In this document: piece by piece, positions 7,579-15,618 of the stretch | Layout of the letters: each line of letters opens with the position of its first letter | How positions within the stretch are numbered: the first letter of the stretch is position 1 | Assembly (NCBI GenBank): GCA_035946955.1 | Contig: DASYYE010000318.1 | Span: 1 to 24,225, forward strand | DNA length: 24,225 nt | Source of the DNA: DASYYE01 sp035946955 | GTDB taxonomy: Bacteria > Actinomycetota > Actinomycetes > Streptosporangiales > Streptosporangiaceae | Direction of reading: 5' to 3' | Notes under the pieces: model-generated | Seen by the model: the letters and a program-made list of their open reading frames with translations, nothing else | Databases searched by the model: none | Told to the model about the DNA's origin: nothing | Position numbers and translations under genes: made by a program

Positions 7579-8592
7579 TCAGCCGGGTAGTTCGTAGTGC
7601 GACCCCAGGGCGAAACCGCCTCGCCGGACTTCCTTGAACACTGTGTGCTCGTACTTTCGCAGGAAAACGCGGAGGTCCGCCACCTTCGGCCGCAGCGATG
7701 GAGTAACCATCTCGGCCACCTGCTTGGCCGACAGAGACGTCGGTGATATCGCCATCTCCCGCACGAGCGCTGACAGGGCGCTGCGCTGTTCCGGACTGGG
7801 AACCATGCAGGCACCTAGCTCGTGCCTGGCTCGGTGAACGTCGTCCGGGGGCTGCTCGTACTCGTCCGCCAGGTGCGCGCCGATCTGGCTGACGACCCTC
7901 TTTACCTTCTGGCGGCGCTCGGGCGGCAGCTCGCGGTACCAGGTGGCCCCACCAATGCCGAGCATGGCCAAAACCACACAGGCGACCGGCCCGAACCGGT
8001 CAACTGCCGCCTCGGCGCTTGCCGCGACGGACCTGCAAGGGACCGCAGGGAACACCACCTCGGCCGGTAGCTGCACATCGCCCACGTTGACGGCGACTAC
8101 CGCCATCACGCTGTCGACGCGCTCGCCCCGTGCGCGGACGCCGAGCGGAGCAAAGTGTTTGGCATGCTGGGTCAGCAGTAGGCACGGCGACAGCAGAGCG
8201 GCCAAGGCCGCGGCCGGGTAGTCTCCGGCGTTGCGCTCACAGACCGCCAGCGCTCTGGGGTCCACCTGCCGCAAGTAGGGCGGCAACCGCACCACACCAA
8301 CGTGGGGCAGCCAGCTCTCGTTGAGGATCCTGCGCAGGTCGGCGGGGGCAACGCCGAGTTGGTCAGCGAGTCCCGGCAGCCGCTGCCCAGCCTGGGCCAG
8401 CGCGTCGTACTCCATATAGAGCCGGAGCGCCCCACACTCCGCTGTCCCCACGGACCCAGGCGGCATTCCGCTGCTGAGCTGGTAGTGCAACCCGCTCAGG
8501 AGGAACGCAGCGTCCAGCACCGCGGGCAATGGCCCACGGCTCAGGCCGTCCCGCTCAGCGTCTAGGACACTGTCCAAAGCTGTGGCCAGCAT
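7579..8592 (-). CDS. Uncharacterised protein: PIN-like N-terminus, membrane segment, winged-helix-like C-terminus
   Basis: 337 residues; not a protein I can name. Residues about 22-152 read like a PIN ribonuclease domain: an initial strand with Asp27 (AVLDAAFLLSGL), an acidic helix residue Glu61 (YMEYDAL), and GDYPAAALAALL with Asp124 followed by LLLTQHAKHF. The last PIN acidic position appears to be Gln142/His143, so three of four metal ligands are present. A hydrophobic segment at about 200-217 (FGPVACVVLAMLGIGGAT) suggests membrane attachment. Residues about 265-332 look like a winged helix ending in VRRGGFALGSHY, a wing-type RGxxxLG hairpin. A PIN domain joined to a TM and wHTH suggests a regulated RNase, but this is inference. 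The ATG has a -10 7 nt upstream and no clear SD. Confidence 0.6.
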   Translation of the reverse strand: MLATALDSVLDAERDGLSRGPLPAVLDAAFLLSGLHYQLSSGMPPGSVGTAECGALRLYMEYDALAQAGQRLPGLADQLGVAPADLRRILNESWLPHVGVVRLPPYLRQVDPRALAVCERNAGDYPAAALAALLSPCLLLTQHAKHFAPLGVRARGERVDSVMAVVAVNVGDVQLPAEVVFPAVPCRSVAASAEAAVDRFGPVACVVLAMLGIGGATWYRELPPERRQKVKRVVSQIGAHLADEYEQPPDDVHRARHELGACMVPSPEQRSALSALVREMAISPTSLSAKQVAEMVTPSLRPKVADLRVFLRKYEHTVFKEVRRGGFALGSHYELPG

Positions 8593-8599
8593 GCGACTT

Positions 8600-8635
8600 A
8601 CGGTAGCTTAACGTGACACTGAGCTAACGGTTAGC
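8600..8635 (-). promoter_or_regulatory. Promoter of the PIN-like gene with GCTAAC-C-GTTAGC palindrome
   Basis: A -10 TACCGT (8600-8605) lies 7 nt from ATG 8592. The 13-bp palindrome at 8623-8635 covers the expected -35 position, and a related half-site (AGCTTAACG, 8605-8613) lies between. This fits autorepression by a DNA-binding protein, possibly the gene's own wHTH-like end. Confidence 0.5.
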
Positions 8636-8666
8636 GAGCAAAGTCGCACCATGCGCGCCGTGCTGC

Positions 8667-9401
8667 TCAGTGGTGCACAGCAGCCAGGAGCGCGGCATAG
8701 GCGCGGACGAGCGCCGCGTGCTCCAGTGAGAGCAGCGGGCTGTCGGGCCGGCACCCTTCCTTGACCCATTGGTCAGACAGGTCCATCGCGCGCGCCCGGT
8801 GCGCCGCGGCGGGCCTGACTGCCTCATCGGGCTCGCCGTAGAGGTAGCAGTAGAGCCGGGTCAGTGAGTCGACGAGCTTGTTGCCCTGGCCGGTCTGGGA
8901 CTGCGCCGGGAACTGGCCTTGGCGGTGTACCCGCCACCAGTCGACCTCCAGGGCCGCCGCCTCGGCTGGGCTGGCGGGCTCGCCGTGGGTGAGCTTGACC
9001 AGTGCGTAGAACCGCCGCATCCGGGCACGCGCCCCGGCCGGGTCGTTCTTGGGCACCGGTGCCCACAGTTGGTTGGCGCGCAGCACCAGCCAGCCGCCGT
9101 GCAGCGTCCGGTACCAGTCCATCCCGAAACCCGCCCGCACGAGGCCGATGGAAGCCACCAGCACCCGCGGCCACCGGCGCAGGTAGTAGGCAACCCAGGC
9201 CCGGTACTCCAGGTCGGCCACACGGACCGGGTCGAAGGACCGCAGCCGGCTCGGCCGCCCGGCAGGAGGACCCACTGTCTGGGCTACTGACTGGCCCGCA
9301 GCCTGCTCGGGCAGGCCCGGGCTGGCGCTCCCGCGCCGCAGCCGCGCGGCCATGCGAGCCGCACTCGTCCTCACGCCAGCGGTGACCGTCCCGACGCTCA
9401 C
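8667..9401 (-). CDS. Conserved-looking hypothetical protein
   Basis: 244 residues; I do not recognise the family. The N-terminal ~50 residues are Ala/Arg/Gly/Pro-rich and probably disordered. The rest is helical and Trp/Tyr/Arg-rich, with the striking block DLEYRAWVAYYLRRWPRVL (about 63-81) and then FGMDWYRTLHGGWLVLRANQLWAP. It has one weakly hydrophobic stretch (VLVASIGLVRAGFGM) but no convincing transmembrane span. The C-terminus is a regular helix (EHAALVRAYAALLAAV). The start is GTG 9401 with a clear GAAGGGGGA ribosome-binding site. It lies 74 nt upstream of the PIN-like gene on the same strand, but that gene has its own promoter signals, so a joint function is unproven. Confidence 0.75.
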   Translation of the reverse strand: MSVGTVTAGVRTSAARMAARLRRGSASPGLPEQAAGQSVAQTVGPPAGRPSRLRSFDPVRVADLEYRAWVAYYLRRWPRVLVASIGLVRAGFGMDWYRTLHGGWLVLRANQLWAPVPKNDPAGARARMRRFYALVKLTHGEPASPAEAAALEVDWWRVHRQGQFPAQSQTGQGNKLVDSLTRLYCYLYGEPDEAVRPAAAHRARAMDLSDQWVKEGCRPDSPLLSLEHAALVRAYAALLAAVHH

Positions 9402-9459
9402 TGTCCCCCTTCCCGGGTACGCCGCAACCTATTGCTGCCCAGGCTCCACAGGCGTTCAT

Positions 9460-9490
9460 TATGCTCTTCATCCAGCCGACGGTGAGCATA
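9460..9490. repeat. Inverted repeat TATGCTC-N17-GAGCATA in the divergent region
   Basis: Seven-bp arms at 9460-9466 and 9484-9490 lie between the hypothetical gene (minus) and the DUF1707 gene (plus). It could be a regulatory site or chance. Confidence 0.25.
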
Positions 9491-9636
9491 TGCAGGTCTC
9501 GCGTGCCGTTGCTGCCAGCTATGCGGTGGTGATGTGCCGTGCCGTTGACGGTTTGGTCGAGGAGCTCCCGCAGCTGGTGCTGGCCAGGCATGAGCCGCCT
9601 GGGAATCCCCGGCCCCAAAACCAGGAAGGATGCCAA

Positions 9637-9642
9637 TACAGT
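9637..9642 (+). promoter_or_regulatory. -10 element TACAGT, leaderless arrangement
   Basis: TACAGT is followed by 7 nt and ATG 9650. The nearest SD-like AGGAAGGA (9623-9630) is about 20 nt away and serves no in-frame start, which favours leaderless initiation at 9650. Confidence 0.5.
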
Positions 9643-9649
9643 TAGCTCC

Positions 9650-10297
9650 ATGTCTGGCGAGGTGTCGCCGAGTCACGGCGATGAGGTGACCCCCCACAGC
9701 GAACTCCGTGCGTCCCATGAGGACCGGGACCGGGCGGTGGAAATACTGCGGGTGGCCGCTGGGGACGGTCGGCTCAGCGCGGAAGAACTGGACGAGCGGC
9801 TGGAAGCGGCGCTGACGGCCCGCACCTATGGCGAACTCGCGGTGCTCACCCGCGACCTGCCTGCCGTCCCTGGGGCTAGTGCGGTCGCGGCGGCCGCCGC
9901 GCCCAAGGACCTGGTACGCATCGCGTGTGCCTCTGGCAGCGCGAGCCGGGACGGCAGCTGGGTGGTGCCCAAGCGCATGGAGGTACAGGTCACCAGCGGC
10001 AACGTCAGGCTCGACTTCACCGAGGCGGTCTTCACGCAGCCCTTGCTGCAGATCGCCGCCGAAGTGCGCAGCGGGTCGCTGACGCTGGTGACCCGGCCCG
10101 GGATCGAGGTAGACACCGGCGAGGTGTCGGTCAGGTCCGGCACCGCGAAGGTCCGGGCGCACACCGGCCCGCCGGTGCCTGTAGCCCTGCGGGTCGAGGT
10201 GTCGGGCTCGGTTGGGAGCGGCTCGATCAAGGCGCGCCCGCCCAGGCGGACGTTCTGGCAGTGGCTGCTGCGCCGCCCGGTCGTGTACTCCCGCTGA
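9650..10297 (+). CDS. DUF1707 domain protein
   Basis: 215 residues. The DUF1707 (SHOCT-like) domain occupies about residues 20-71: RASHEDRDRAVEILRVAAGD, then GRLSAEELDERLEAALTA and a RTYGELAVLTRDLP end. This short helical module is widespread in actinobacteria and of unknown biochemical role. After an Ala-rich linker comes a beta-rich C-terminal region (about 90-200) with repeated strands (VEVQVTSGNVRLDF, VRSGSLTLVTRPGIEV, VRSGTAKVRAH), like the beta-helix/adhesin-type DUF4097 repeats often found with DUF1707. No membrane segment is present. The open frame extends 37 codons upstream, but ATG 9650 is preferred because the DUF1707 domain starts shortly after and a -10 lies at leaderless distance. 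The 3' end converges on AIM24 with 19 nt between. Confidence 0.88.
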   Translation: MSGEVSPSHGDEVTPHSELRASHEDRDRAVEILRVAAGDGRLSAEELDERLEAALTARTYGELAVLTRDLPAVPGASAVAAAAAPKDLVRIACASGSASRDGSWVVPKRMEVQVTSGNVRLDFTEAVFTQPLLQIAAEVRSGSLTLVTRPGIEVDTGEVSVRSGTAKVRAHTGPPVPVALRVEVSGSVGSGSIKARPPRRTFWQWLLRRPVVYSR

Positions 10298-10316
10298 CTG
10301 ACGCTCCGGGGGTGGC

Positions 10317-11057
10317 TCAGCTCCCGAGCATGCTGCCGATGATCCCGCCGACGGCACCCGCGCCAGCGGTCTGGGCGGGCTGCTGTGCCACATAGGGCGA
10401 GATCGCGTGGGCCAGGACCGGCAGGGGCATGGACTGCAGCCAGACCCGGCCCGGGCCGGTGAGGGCGACCAGGTGGAAGCCGTCGTCGCCGAACATCATG
10501 TTGGCGATGCCGGGGATGCGGGTGATCTGGAACTGGACGCTTCCCTGGAACATGCCCACGTGGCCGGGGTGCACCATCAGTGTCTGGCCGGGTGGGAGGT
10601 CGTAGGTCATGAGTTCGCCGGACAGTTCGATCCAGGCCTGGCCCTGGCCTTCGAGCTTCTGCAGGACGAACCCGTCGCCGCCGTAGAGGCCACCGCGGAA
10701 GCTCTGCTGGAGGCCGACGCTGGGGGTGATGCCGGGGGTGCCGCACAGCCAGCCGTGCCGGTGCACGTAGTAGGCCTCGCCCTGGGATATCTCCACCGGC
10801 ATGATGTGGCCGGGCAGCTTGGACGCGAACGCGACCAGGCCCGGGCCCTCGTAGCGCGTGAGGAACAGGCCGCCGCCGCCGAGGACGCGCTTGAGGCCGC
10901 GCATGAACCCGCCGCCGCCACCGCCGCCGGTGGTCTGCGACATCTGGATGCCGGGTGTCATCCATGACAGCTCGCCGTGGTGGGAGATGATCTGTTCGCC
11001 CTGCTGGAGGTTTACCTCCAGGACCGGCATAGTCGTGCCTTTGACTTCCACCTGCAT
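10317..11057 (-). CDS. AIM24/TIGR00266 family protein
   Basis: 246 residues with the AIM24 (DUF124) double-stranded beta-helix. Typical motifs are QQGEQIISHHGELSWMTPGIQM near the N-terminus, a seven-Gly run at about 44-50 before FMRGLKRVLGGGGLFLTRY, GHIMPVEI, the GDGFVLQKLEGQGQAWIEL repeat, and a last GPGRVWLQSMPLP. The C-terminal AGAVGGIIGSMLGS is a Gly-rich, weakly hydrophobic tail. Bacterial members have no firmly established activity; yeast AIM24 is mitochondrial. The ATG is preceded by GGGAGG. It follows the rhomboid gene on the same strand by 59 nt, so the two may be co-transcribed. Confidence 0.9.
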   Translation of the reverse strand: MQVEVKGTTMPVLEVNLQQGEQIISHHGELSWMTPGIQMSQTTGGGGGGGFMRGLKRVLGGGGLFLTRYEGPGLVAFASKLPGHIMPVEISQGEAYYVHRHGWLCGTPGITPSVGLQQSFRGGLYGGDGFVLQKLEGQGQAWIELSGELMTYDLPPGQTLMVHPGHVGMFQGSVQFQITRIPGIANMMFGDDGFHLVALTGPGRVWLQSMPLPVLAHAISPYVAQQPAQTAGAGAVGGIIGSMLGS

Positions 11058-11116
11058 GGCCGTAGCCTCCCCGTCGGCGGCTGATGCGCCGATAGTCCCG
11101 TTCTTGCGGGGAAACG

Positions 11117-11866
11117 TTATCGGGCGGCGGGCCCTACTGGAATGGTTTCGCCTTTATGTGCCAGGGCGCGGCGGTCGCGGAAGACCCAGCCCGCCACGAT
11201 GCCGCCGACCAGCCCGCCGACGTGGGCCTGCCAGCCGATCCCCGCGTGCGGCAGCAGCACGGTGAACTGGTAGGCGAAGCACAGTGCCATGACCGCGCCG
11301 ATGAGCATGTCGATCGCGTGCCGGTCGAAGAACCCGCGGACCATGATGTAGCCGAAGTACCCGAACACGACGCCGCTGGCGCCTGCGCCCACGGTGCCGG
11401 CGCTTTCGGTGAGCCAGGCCGCCAGTCCACTGGTGAGGACGACGACGACCGTCACGCCGATGAACTTCGAGACGCCACGGTAGGCGGCCAGGAAGCCGAA
11501 GATGAACAGCGGCCCCGAGTTCCCCTCGATATGTGCCCAGCTGAAGTGCAGGAACGGGGCGGTGAGGATATCGGGCAGGTCCGCGATATCGCGTGGCCGG
11601 ATGCCGTAGTCCAGGCTGAGCTGGTAGTGGTCGGCCCAGTTCGCGATCTGGATGGCCCAGATCACCGCCAGCACCCCCACCATGACGAACAGTGCCGTAC
11701 GCGCCCTGGCCACGATTGTCTCGGCGTCGTCGGGACCGAGGTCCCATGCGCCGCGGCGTGTCAGCGCGCTGGCACGGCCGAGCGCTCCTGTGCTGGCTGG
11801 CATCCCCGAATGCGGCATCGGCCGCGTGCCGCCGTCACCTGCCGCTGGCCCAGTACCCGTACTCAT
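11117..11866 (-). CDS. Rhomboid-family intramembrane serine protease
   Basis: 249 residues when started at ATG 11866, chosen over the longer frame because GGGAGG lies 5-6 nt upstream. The soluble N-terminus (~55 residues) is followed by about six membrane spans. Rhomboid hallmarks are FLHFSWAHIEGN (105-116, the L1/H-xxxN region), the active-site serine Ser164 in GAGASGVVFG (GxSG), and the partner His215 in WQAHVGGLVGG. Rhomboids cleave transmembrane helices within the membrane, so this enzyme probably processes membrane proteins; its substrate is unknown. The catalytic pair is intact, so it should be active. The AIM24 gene follows 59 nt downstream. Confidence 0.92.
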   Translation of the reverse strand: MSTGTGPAAGDGGTRPMPHSGMPASTGALGRASALTRRGAWDLGPDDAETIVARARTALFVMVGVLAVIWAIQIANWADHYQLSLDYGIRPRDIADLPDILTAPFLHFSWAHIEGNSGPLFIFGFLAAYRGVSKFIGVTVVVVLTSGLAAWLTESAGTVGAGASGVVFGYFGYIMVRGFFDRHAIDMLIGAVMALCFAYQFTVLLPHAGIGWQAHVGGLVGGIVAGWVFRDRRALAHKGETIPVGPAAR

Positions 11867-11988
11867 CGCAACCTCCCGCGCCACAGCCACCATAGCGTCG
11901 CCCCACCGCCATTCACGCAATCTCATGATCATGAAGACTTCTCAGTCATAGCGACTGAAATTCCTACAGGATCTTGGAAGACATGGAT

Positions 11989-12029
11989 GGGCGGCGCACG
12001 CCTGGAGTGGCTTGGGGCGTGCGCCGCCC
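11989..12029. terminator. Hairpin terminator after chitinase 2
   Basis: GGGCGGCGCACGCC (11989-12002) and GGCGTGCGCCGCCC (12016-12029) form a perfect 14-bp stem with a 13-nt loop. It lies 24 nt past the chitinase 2 stop. Confidence 0.85.
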
Positions 12030-12052
12030 CGGGGACAGCAATGGTCAGCGGG

Positions 12053-13798
12053 TTACGGTAGGCCGCCGGTCATTGCATTGAGCAGAGTGGAGCCTGAGTC
12101 GTCGTCCAGGCTGAACGCGAACACGCCACCAAGGTGGTTGGCCTTGATATAGGCATCGGCGGCCGCGAGGGACTTGGGGTTCTCGCCGGTGTAGAAGTTG
12201 TTCCCGTCGTAGATCCAGGAGCTGCCGGTCACCGAGTCGGAGAAGTTGTCACCAGCGTTGTTGGCCAGGCCCGCTGACACCAGTTCCTTGTAGTCGGCAA
12301 CCCCGGCGGTCTGGCTGAAGTTGAACGCGGGGCTGGGCCCGGCCGCGGCCTGGTACAGCCCGTGGTCCGAGCCTGCCTGGACACCGGTCCAGCCGCGCCA
12401 GTACCAGGGGACGCCCAGGTTGATCTTGCCGACACCGAAGCCGCCCGGGATGTTGTAGTCCGGCAGGCCCTTGGTCCAGGCCTTGATCGCCGTGTCCACG
12501 TTGTACTTCTCGTTGCCAGGGGGGATGACCGGGCTGGGGTCTTTCGGCGAGTTGTGCAGCGGGGCCTGCATGTTCGTGGGTCCGGTCGCGTCCCAGGCAC
12601 CGTGCATGTCGTAGGTCATGATGTCGCCGAAGTTCAGGTACTGCCCGATCTTGCTGGTCTGGATCAGGTCGATCTTGTCCTGGCCTGAGGGCAGGGCGGC
12701 GGACAGCATGAACTTGCGGCCGGTCTGGGCACCGTAGGCATTGAGTTCCTTGCGGAACTCCGCCAGCAGGAGCGTGAAGTTCTGGGTGTCGGCCGCGCTG
12801 GTGTGGTTGCCCACGTGGCCGGCAGTGGAGGCTGGGTACTCCCAGTCGATGTCGAACCCGTCGAAGATCCCGGCCGCGGACGACGGGCCGCCGTGGGGGT
12901 CGCCCTGGATGCCGGTAGGCACGTTGCCCTGCAGGAACATGCTGATGCAGGAGGACACGAACTGCTGCCGGGACGCGGCCGTGGCCGCGGCATTGGAGAA
13001 GAACTTGGAGTAGGTCCAGCCGCCGATCGACAGCAGGATCTTCAGGTTCGGGTACTTCGCCTTGAGTTCGCGGAGCTGGTTGAAGTTGCCCGAGAGCGGC
13101 TGGCTGTAGACGTCGGTCGAGCCGTCGACGCTGGCCCCGTTCGCGTAGGCCTTCTGGTAGTCGGCGTAGGCGTCACCCACGCCGTCACCGGCATTAGGGT
13201 CGTTGGGGTTGCTGCTGTCGGCGGCCTTGATCGCTTCGAAGCACTTGTAAGGGGCGGTCGGGCTGATGTTCTCGAAGTCGTAGATGACCGTGGTCAGCTT
13301 GGACGCGGCCCCGGTGCTCGCGATGTTGGCGGGGTAGTAGGCATTGCCATAGATGGACCACTGGTCGAAGTAGGCGACCTTGCGGTACGGCGTGTGGGTC
13401 GCAGCCGCGGTGGTCACCGAGACGGCCGCGGACTGGCCGGAGCTGTTGCCTGCCTCGTCATAGCCCTGGACCGTGAACGTGTAGGACTTGGCGGGCAGCA
13501 GGTCACTGACGGTCACGTCGGTGCCCATGGACGTCGCCACGATGTGGGTGCCCTCGTAGACGTGGTAGACGGCGATGTCACCGGTGCCAGAGGAGTCGGT
13601 GGAGGGGTTCCAGGCGAGCGTGGCCGAGGTGGCACCGGTGTAGGTGACGTGGACCCCTGTGGGGGTGGACACGCCACCGGCCCGGGCGCCTGCCGCAGGA
13701 CTCGTGTCCGCCGATGCGACGGCTGGGATCAGCACCGCCATTCCCGCTGTCAGCACTACGGCTGTCAGGGGCGCGGCCAGTTTGGAAAGCGGGGACAT
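12053..13798 (-). CDS. Secreted GH18 chitinase with N-terminal FnIII domain (chitinase 2)
   Basis: 581 residues. A signal peptide ends near AVASADT (about 27-32). A fibronectin type III domain follows at about 44-131 (TGATSATLAWNPSTD, then SYTFTVQGYDEAGNSS), then a GH18 catalytic domain from about 137 to the end. The catalytic motif DGFDIDWE is complete at 313-320, with Glu320 as acid/base; SIGGWTYS (257-264) and MTYDMHG support the family. The final strand GVFAFSLDDDSG is the usual GH18 end. It hydrolyses chitin outside the cell, and the FnIII module is a spacer typical of actinobacterial chitinases. No separate chitin-binding domain is seen. AAGGAGA lies 5-6 nt before ATG 13798. It has a strong terminator and the 27-bp palindromic operator at 13895-13921. 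Confidence 0.96.
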   Translation of the reverse strand: MSPLSKLAAPLTAVVLTAGMAVLIPAVASADTSPAAGARAGGVSTPTGVHVTYTGATSATLAWNPSTDSSGTGDIAVYHVYEGTHIVATSMGTDVTVSDLLPAKSYTFTVQGYDEAGNSSGQSAAVSVTTAAATHTPYRKVAYFDQWSIYGNAYYPANIASTGAASKLTTVIYDFENISPTAPYKCFEAIKAADSSNPNDPNAGDGVGDAYADYQKAYANGASVDGSTDVYSQPLSGNFNQLRELKAKYPNLKILLSIGGWTYSKFFSNAAATAASRQQFVSSCISMFLQGNVPTGIQGDPHGGPSSAAGIFDGFDIDWEYPASTAGHVGNHTSAADTQNFTLLLAEFRKELNAYGAQTGRKFMLSAALPSGQDKIDLIQTSKIGQYLNFGDIMTYDMHGAWDATGPTNMQAPLHNSPKDPSPVIPPGNEKYNVDTAIKAWTKGLPDYNIPGGFGVGKINLGVPWYWRGWTGVQAGSDHGLYQAAAGPSPAFNFSQTAGVADYKELVSAGLANNAGDNFSDSVTGSSWIYDGNNFYTGENPKSLAAADAYIKANHLGGVFAFSLDDDSGSTLLNAMTGGLP

Positions 13799-13894
13799 TG
13801 ATCTCCTTGCCGGGAGCGAGGGGGTGTCCCGCGCTGCTGCGGACCAGCCGCTGGGACGCCCGCCCGAGGGTCAATGGCTGGTAGTGCAAACGCT

Positions 13895-13921
13895 AACTTA
13901 TAGGAAAGTTTCCTATAAGTT
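13895..13921. promoter_or_regulatory. Chitinase 2 operator: perfect 27-bp palindrome (13-1-13)
   Basis: The half-site is AACTTATAGGAAA (13895-13907), the centre base is 13908, and its exact complement occupies 13909-13921. It lies about 97 bp upstream of the start codon. The inner AGGAAA-S-TTTCCT and the adjoining CTAT-W-AGTT match the chitinase 1 promoter. TATAAG or TAAGTT inside it could be a -10, so a bound protein would block transcription. Confidence 0.8.
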
Positions 13922-13977
13922 GGTCACCTTATGGCTCCTCCGCTCGGGACGTCAAGACGCCCGCGGGGCAGCGAGAA

Positions 13978-14014
13978 GGCGCCCGCCGGGCGGCAGGGCT
14001 GTCCGGCGGGCGCC
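13978..14014. terminator. Hairpin terminator after lipoprotein A
   Basis: GGCGCCCGCCGG (13978-13989) and CCGGCGGGCGCC (14003-14014) form a perfect 12-bp stem, with an extra A-T pair and a 13-nt loop. It lies 28 nt past the stop and is nearly identical to the hairpin at 15553-15591. Confidence 0.85.
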
Positions 14015-14042
14015 TGTCAGACTGTCGTGGCCAGAGTGGCCC

Positions 14043-15332
14043 CTAGGGCTGGCCGAACATGAGCGCCATCTCCGTGCTCCCGCCGTTGGCTGAACCGCCG
14101 AGGAGCGGGGTCACCGAGTTGGTGGCCGGGTCGAACCACGCGAGGGTCGCGCCGTTGGCGCAGTCGAGCTTGGTGGAGGTCACTGACAGCCGGCCACCAT
14201 AGGCGCCATTGACGGCGATGCTCCCGACCATGCCGGGGACAGTGACGGGGGCGGTCCGCCGGTCGGAGCGGAGCTTGGCCACGTAGGCGCCGCACCCGGC
14301 CGCATCCTGGAGGTAGACACCACCGGGGAGCTGCCAGGCGTCCAGGTCGCCGTAGTCGCCCTGGGCTGCCGGGTAAGCGGTCAGCGGCGTCGCCGGCTGG
14401 GCACCGGAAACCGGCACGAGCCAGAGCTGCCCGGCAGCCGACCCGTTCCGCGCGCAGTTCGCCAGCAGTACCCCTGCCTTCCACCACCGCACGGGTGAGC
14501 ACCCCTTGACCGACGGGCTGACCCGCATGAAGCGGACGGCCTGGCCGTCGTTGCGCACCATTTCCATGCCTGTGCTGGTGCTGACGGCCAGTTCGGACCC
14601 ATCGGCCGAATACAGCGCCCCCGGGATGTCAGACCAGTGGTAAGTCCCACCGCCCGGGAACGACGTCGGGTAGGTCAGCTCCTTCCCGCCCGTCAGGCTG
14701 AACCGCTCCAGGTGGGGGTTGGCCGTCCCGACGTTGGCGATGACCCCGAGTCCGCCAGGTCCGGCGAACCCGATCGGCGTCACGTCCCCTGCCAGGGAGA
14801 ACTCGGTGCTTGCACCGGTCCTCAGGTCGAGCACGGTCGCGTTGCTGTCGTCCGACAACAGTGCCCGCTGGCCGTCGCCCGACCATGCCACCAGGCTTGC
14901 CGACGGAAACGACCCCCTGGGCTGGAGGGTCGCGATGCGGTAGCGGCCCCCTGCCGGATCGACCAGGAACAACGTGGACGGGACGGGACGGGCATGGCTC
15001 CGGCGTCTCGGGTTGGCGGGCAGGCCCTGAGACCACTGAGCCAGCAGCCAGCCTTGCCCCACCTTGGCCCACGGCACGTCCTGACGGCTCCCCACCTGGC
15101 CTGCGGCAAGTGGTGGGGCATTCGAGTGGGCAGCCACCGACGACACATCTGCCGTTTGGGCGGCTGCCCGGGTAGACCCGGCATCCGCCGAACGGCGCGG
15201 CGCAGACGCAGCGGCACAGCCTGCGACCGCAGTCGCGAACGCCGCCAGCACCACCGCGCCGACCCCGCCTGGGACTGCGCGGTGCCACACACGTCCCCGC
15301 CCACGCACACCGTGGGGCTGCACATCGTTCAT
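14043..15332 (-). CDS. Lipoprotein A, probable beta-propeller (TolB/WD40-like), paralogue of 15619-16914
   Basis: 429 residues. A basic N-terminus and hydrophobic helix end in the lipobox VAGC, with Cys39 as the predicted lipidated residue, so the protein is anchored on the outer face of the membrane. The body is beta-rich with propeller-like repeats: TLFLVDPAGGRYRIATL, LVAWSGDGQRALLSDD, LDLRTG, LERFSLTGGKELTYP, YSADGSELAVSTSTG and VSPSVKGCSPVRWW. These resemble TolB/WD40-type blades but I recognise no enzyme site. It is a close relative of the gene next to it, sharing the start context, lipobox, blade motifs and terminator. Downstream is chitinase 2 on the same strand, separated by the hairpin. 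Function is unknown; ligand or polymer sensing at the cell surface is one possibility. Confidence 0.8.
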   Translation of the reverse strand: MNDVQPHGVRGRGRVWHRAVPGGVGAVVLAAFATAVAGCAAASAPRRSADAGSTRAAAQTADVSSVAAHSNAPPLAAGQVGSRQDVPWAKVGQGWLLAQWSQGLPANPRRRSHARPVPSTLFLVDPAGGRYRIATLQPRGSFPSASLVAWSGDGQRALLSDDSNATVLDLRTGASTEFSLAGDVTPIGFAGPGGLGVIANVGTANPHLERFSLTGGKELTYPTSFPGGGTYHWSDIPGALYSADGSELAVSTSTGMEMVRNDGQAVRFMRVSPSVKGCSPVRWWKAGVLLANCARNGSAAGQLWLVPVSGAQPATPLTAYPAAQGDYGDLDAWQLPGGVYLQDAAGCGAYVAKLRSDRRTAPVTVPGMVGSIAVNGAYGGRLSVTSTKLDCANGATLAWFDPATNSVTPLLGGSANGGSTEMALMFGQP

Positions 15333-15552
15333 TTCGCTTTCCCATAGCCCTTCAAAGGCACTGCGGCGCCACCGGTGGTTGACCGGTTATCACTGTGTGC
15401 GCCCTGATACCTATTACACGCCGGGGACGAGCAACGGTTGCATCCGGTTTCGTAACGGCTGACCCGTATTTCAAGCCGGGTCAATCAGTGGTGGGCGCAA
15501 ATGCCAAGTCAGGCAAACTGCCCTATGAGCTGGCTGCCCGCCTCAGACGCCG

Positions 15553-15591
15553 AGGCGCCCGCCGGGCAGCTGGGCTGTCCGGCGGGCGCCT
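15553..15591. terminator. Hairpin terminator after lipoprotein B
   Basis: AGGCGCCCGCCGG (15553-15565) and CCGGCGGGCGCCT (15579-15591) form a perfect 13-bp stem with a 13-nt loop. It is almost a copy of the 13978-14014 hairpin. Confidence 0.85.
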
Positions 15592-15618
15592 TGTCAGAGT
15601 GCAGTGAGCAGGCCGGCC

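Noticed and set aside
8824..10965. Overlapping long minus-strand ORFs (8824-9651, 9398-10393, 9826-10965)
   Set aside because: Antisense or out of frame to genes with clear families (DUF1707, AIM24) or a good RBS; compositions are Arg/Pro/His-rich.
11156..13801. Long plus-strand ORFs over the rhomboid and chitinase 2 genes
   Set aside because: Antisense to genes with intact catalytic motifs; typical high-GC shadow reading.
4256..13921. DasR-type operator at the chitinase promoters
   Set aside because: No sequence close to ACTGGTCTAGACCAGT is present upstream of either chitinase; the palindrome there is a different motif.
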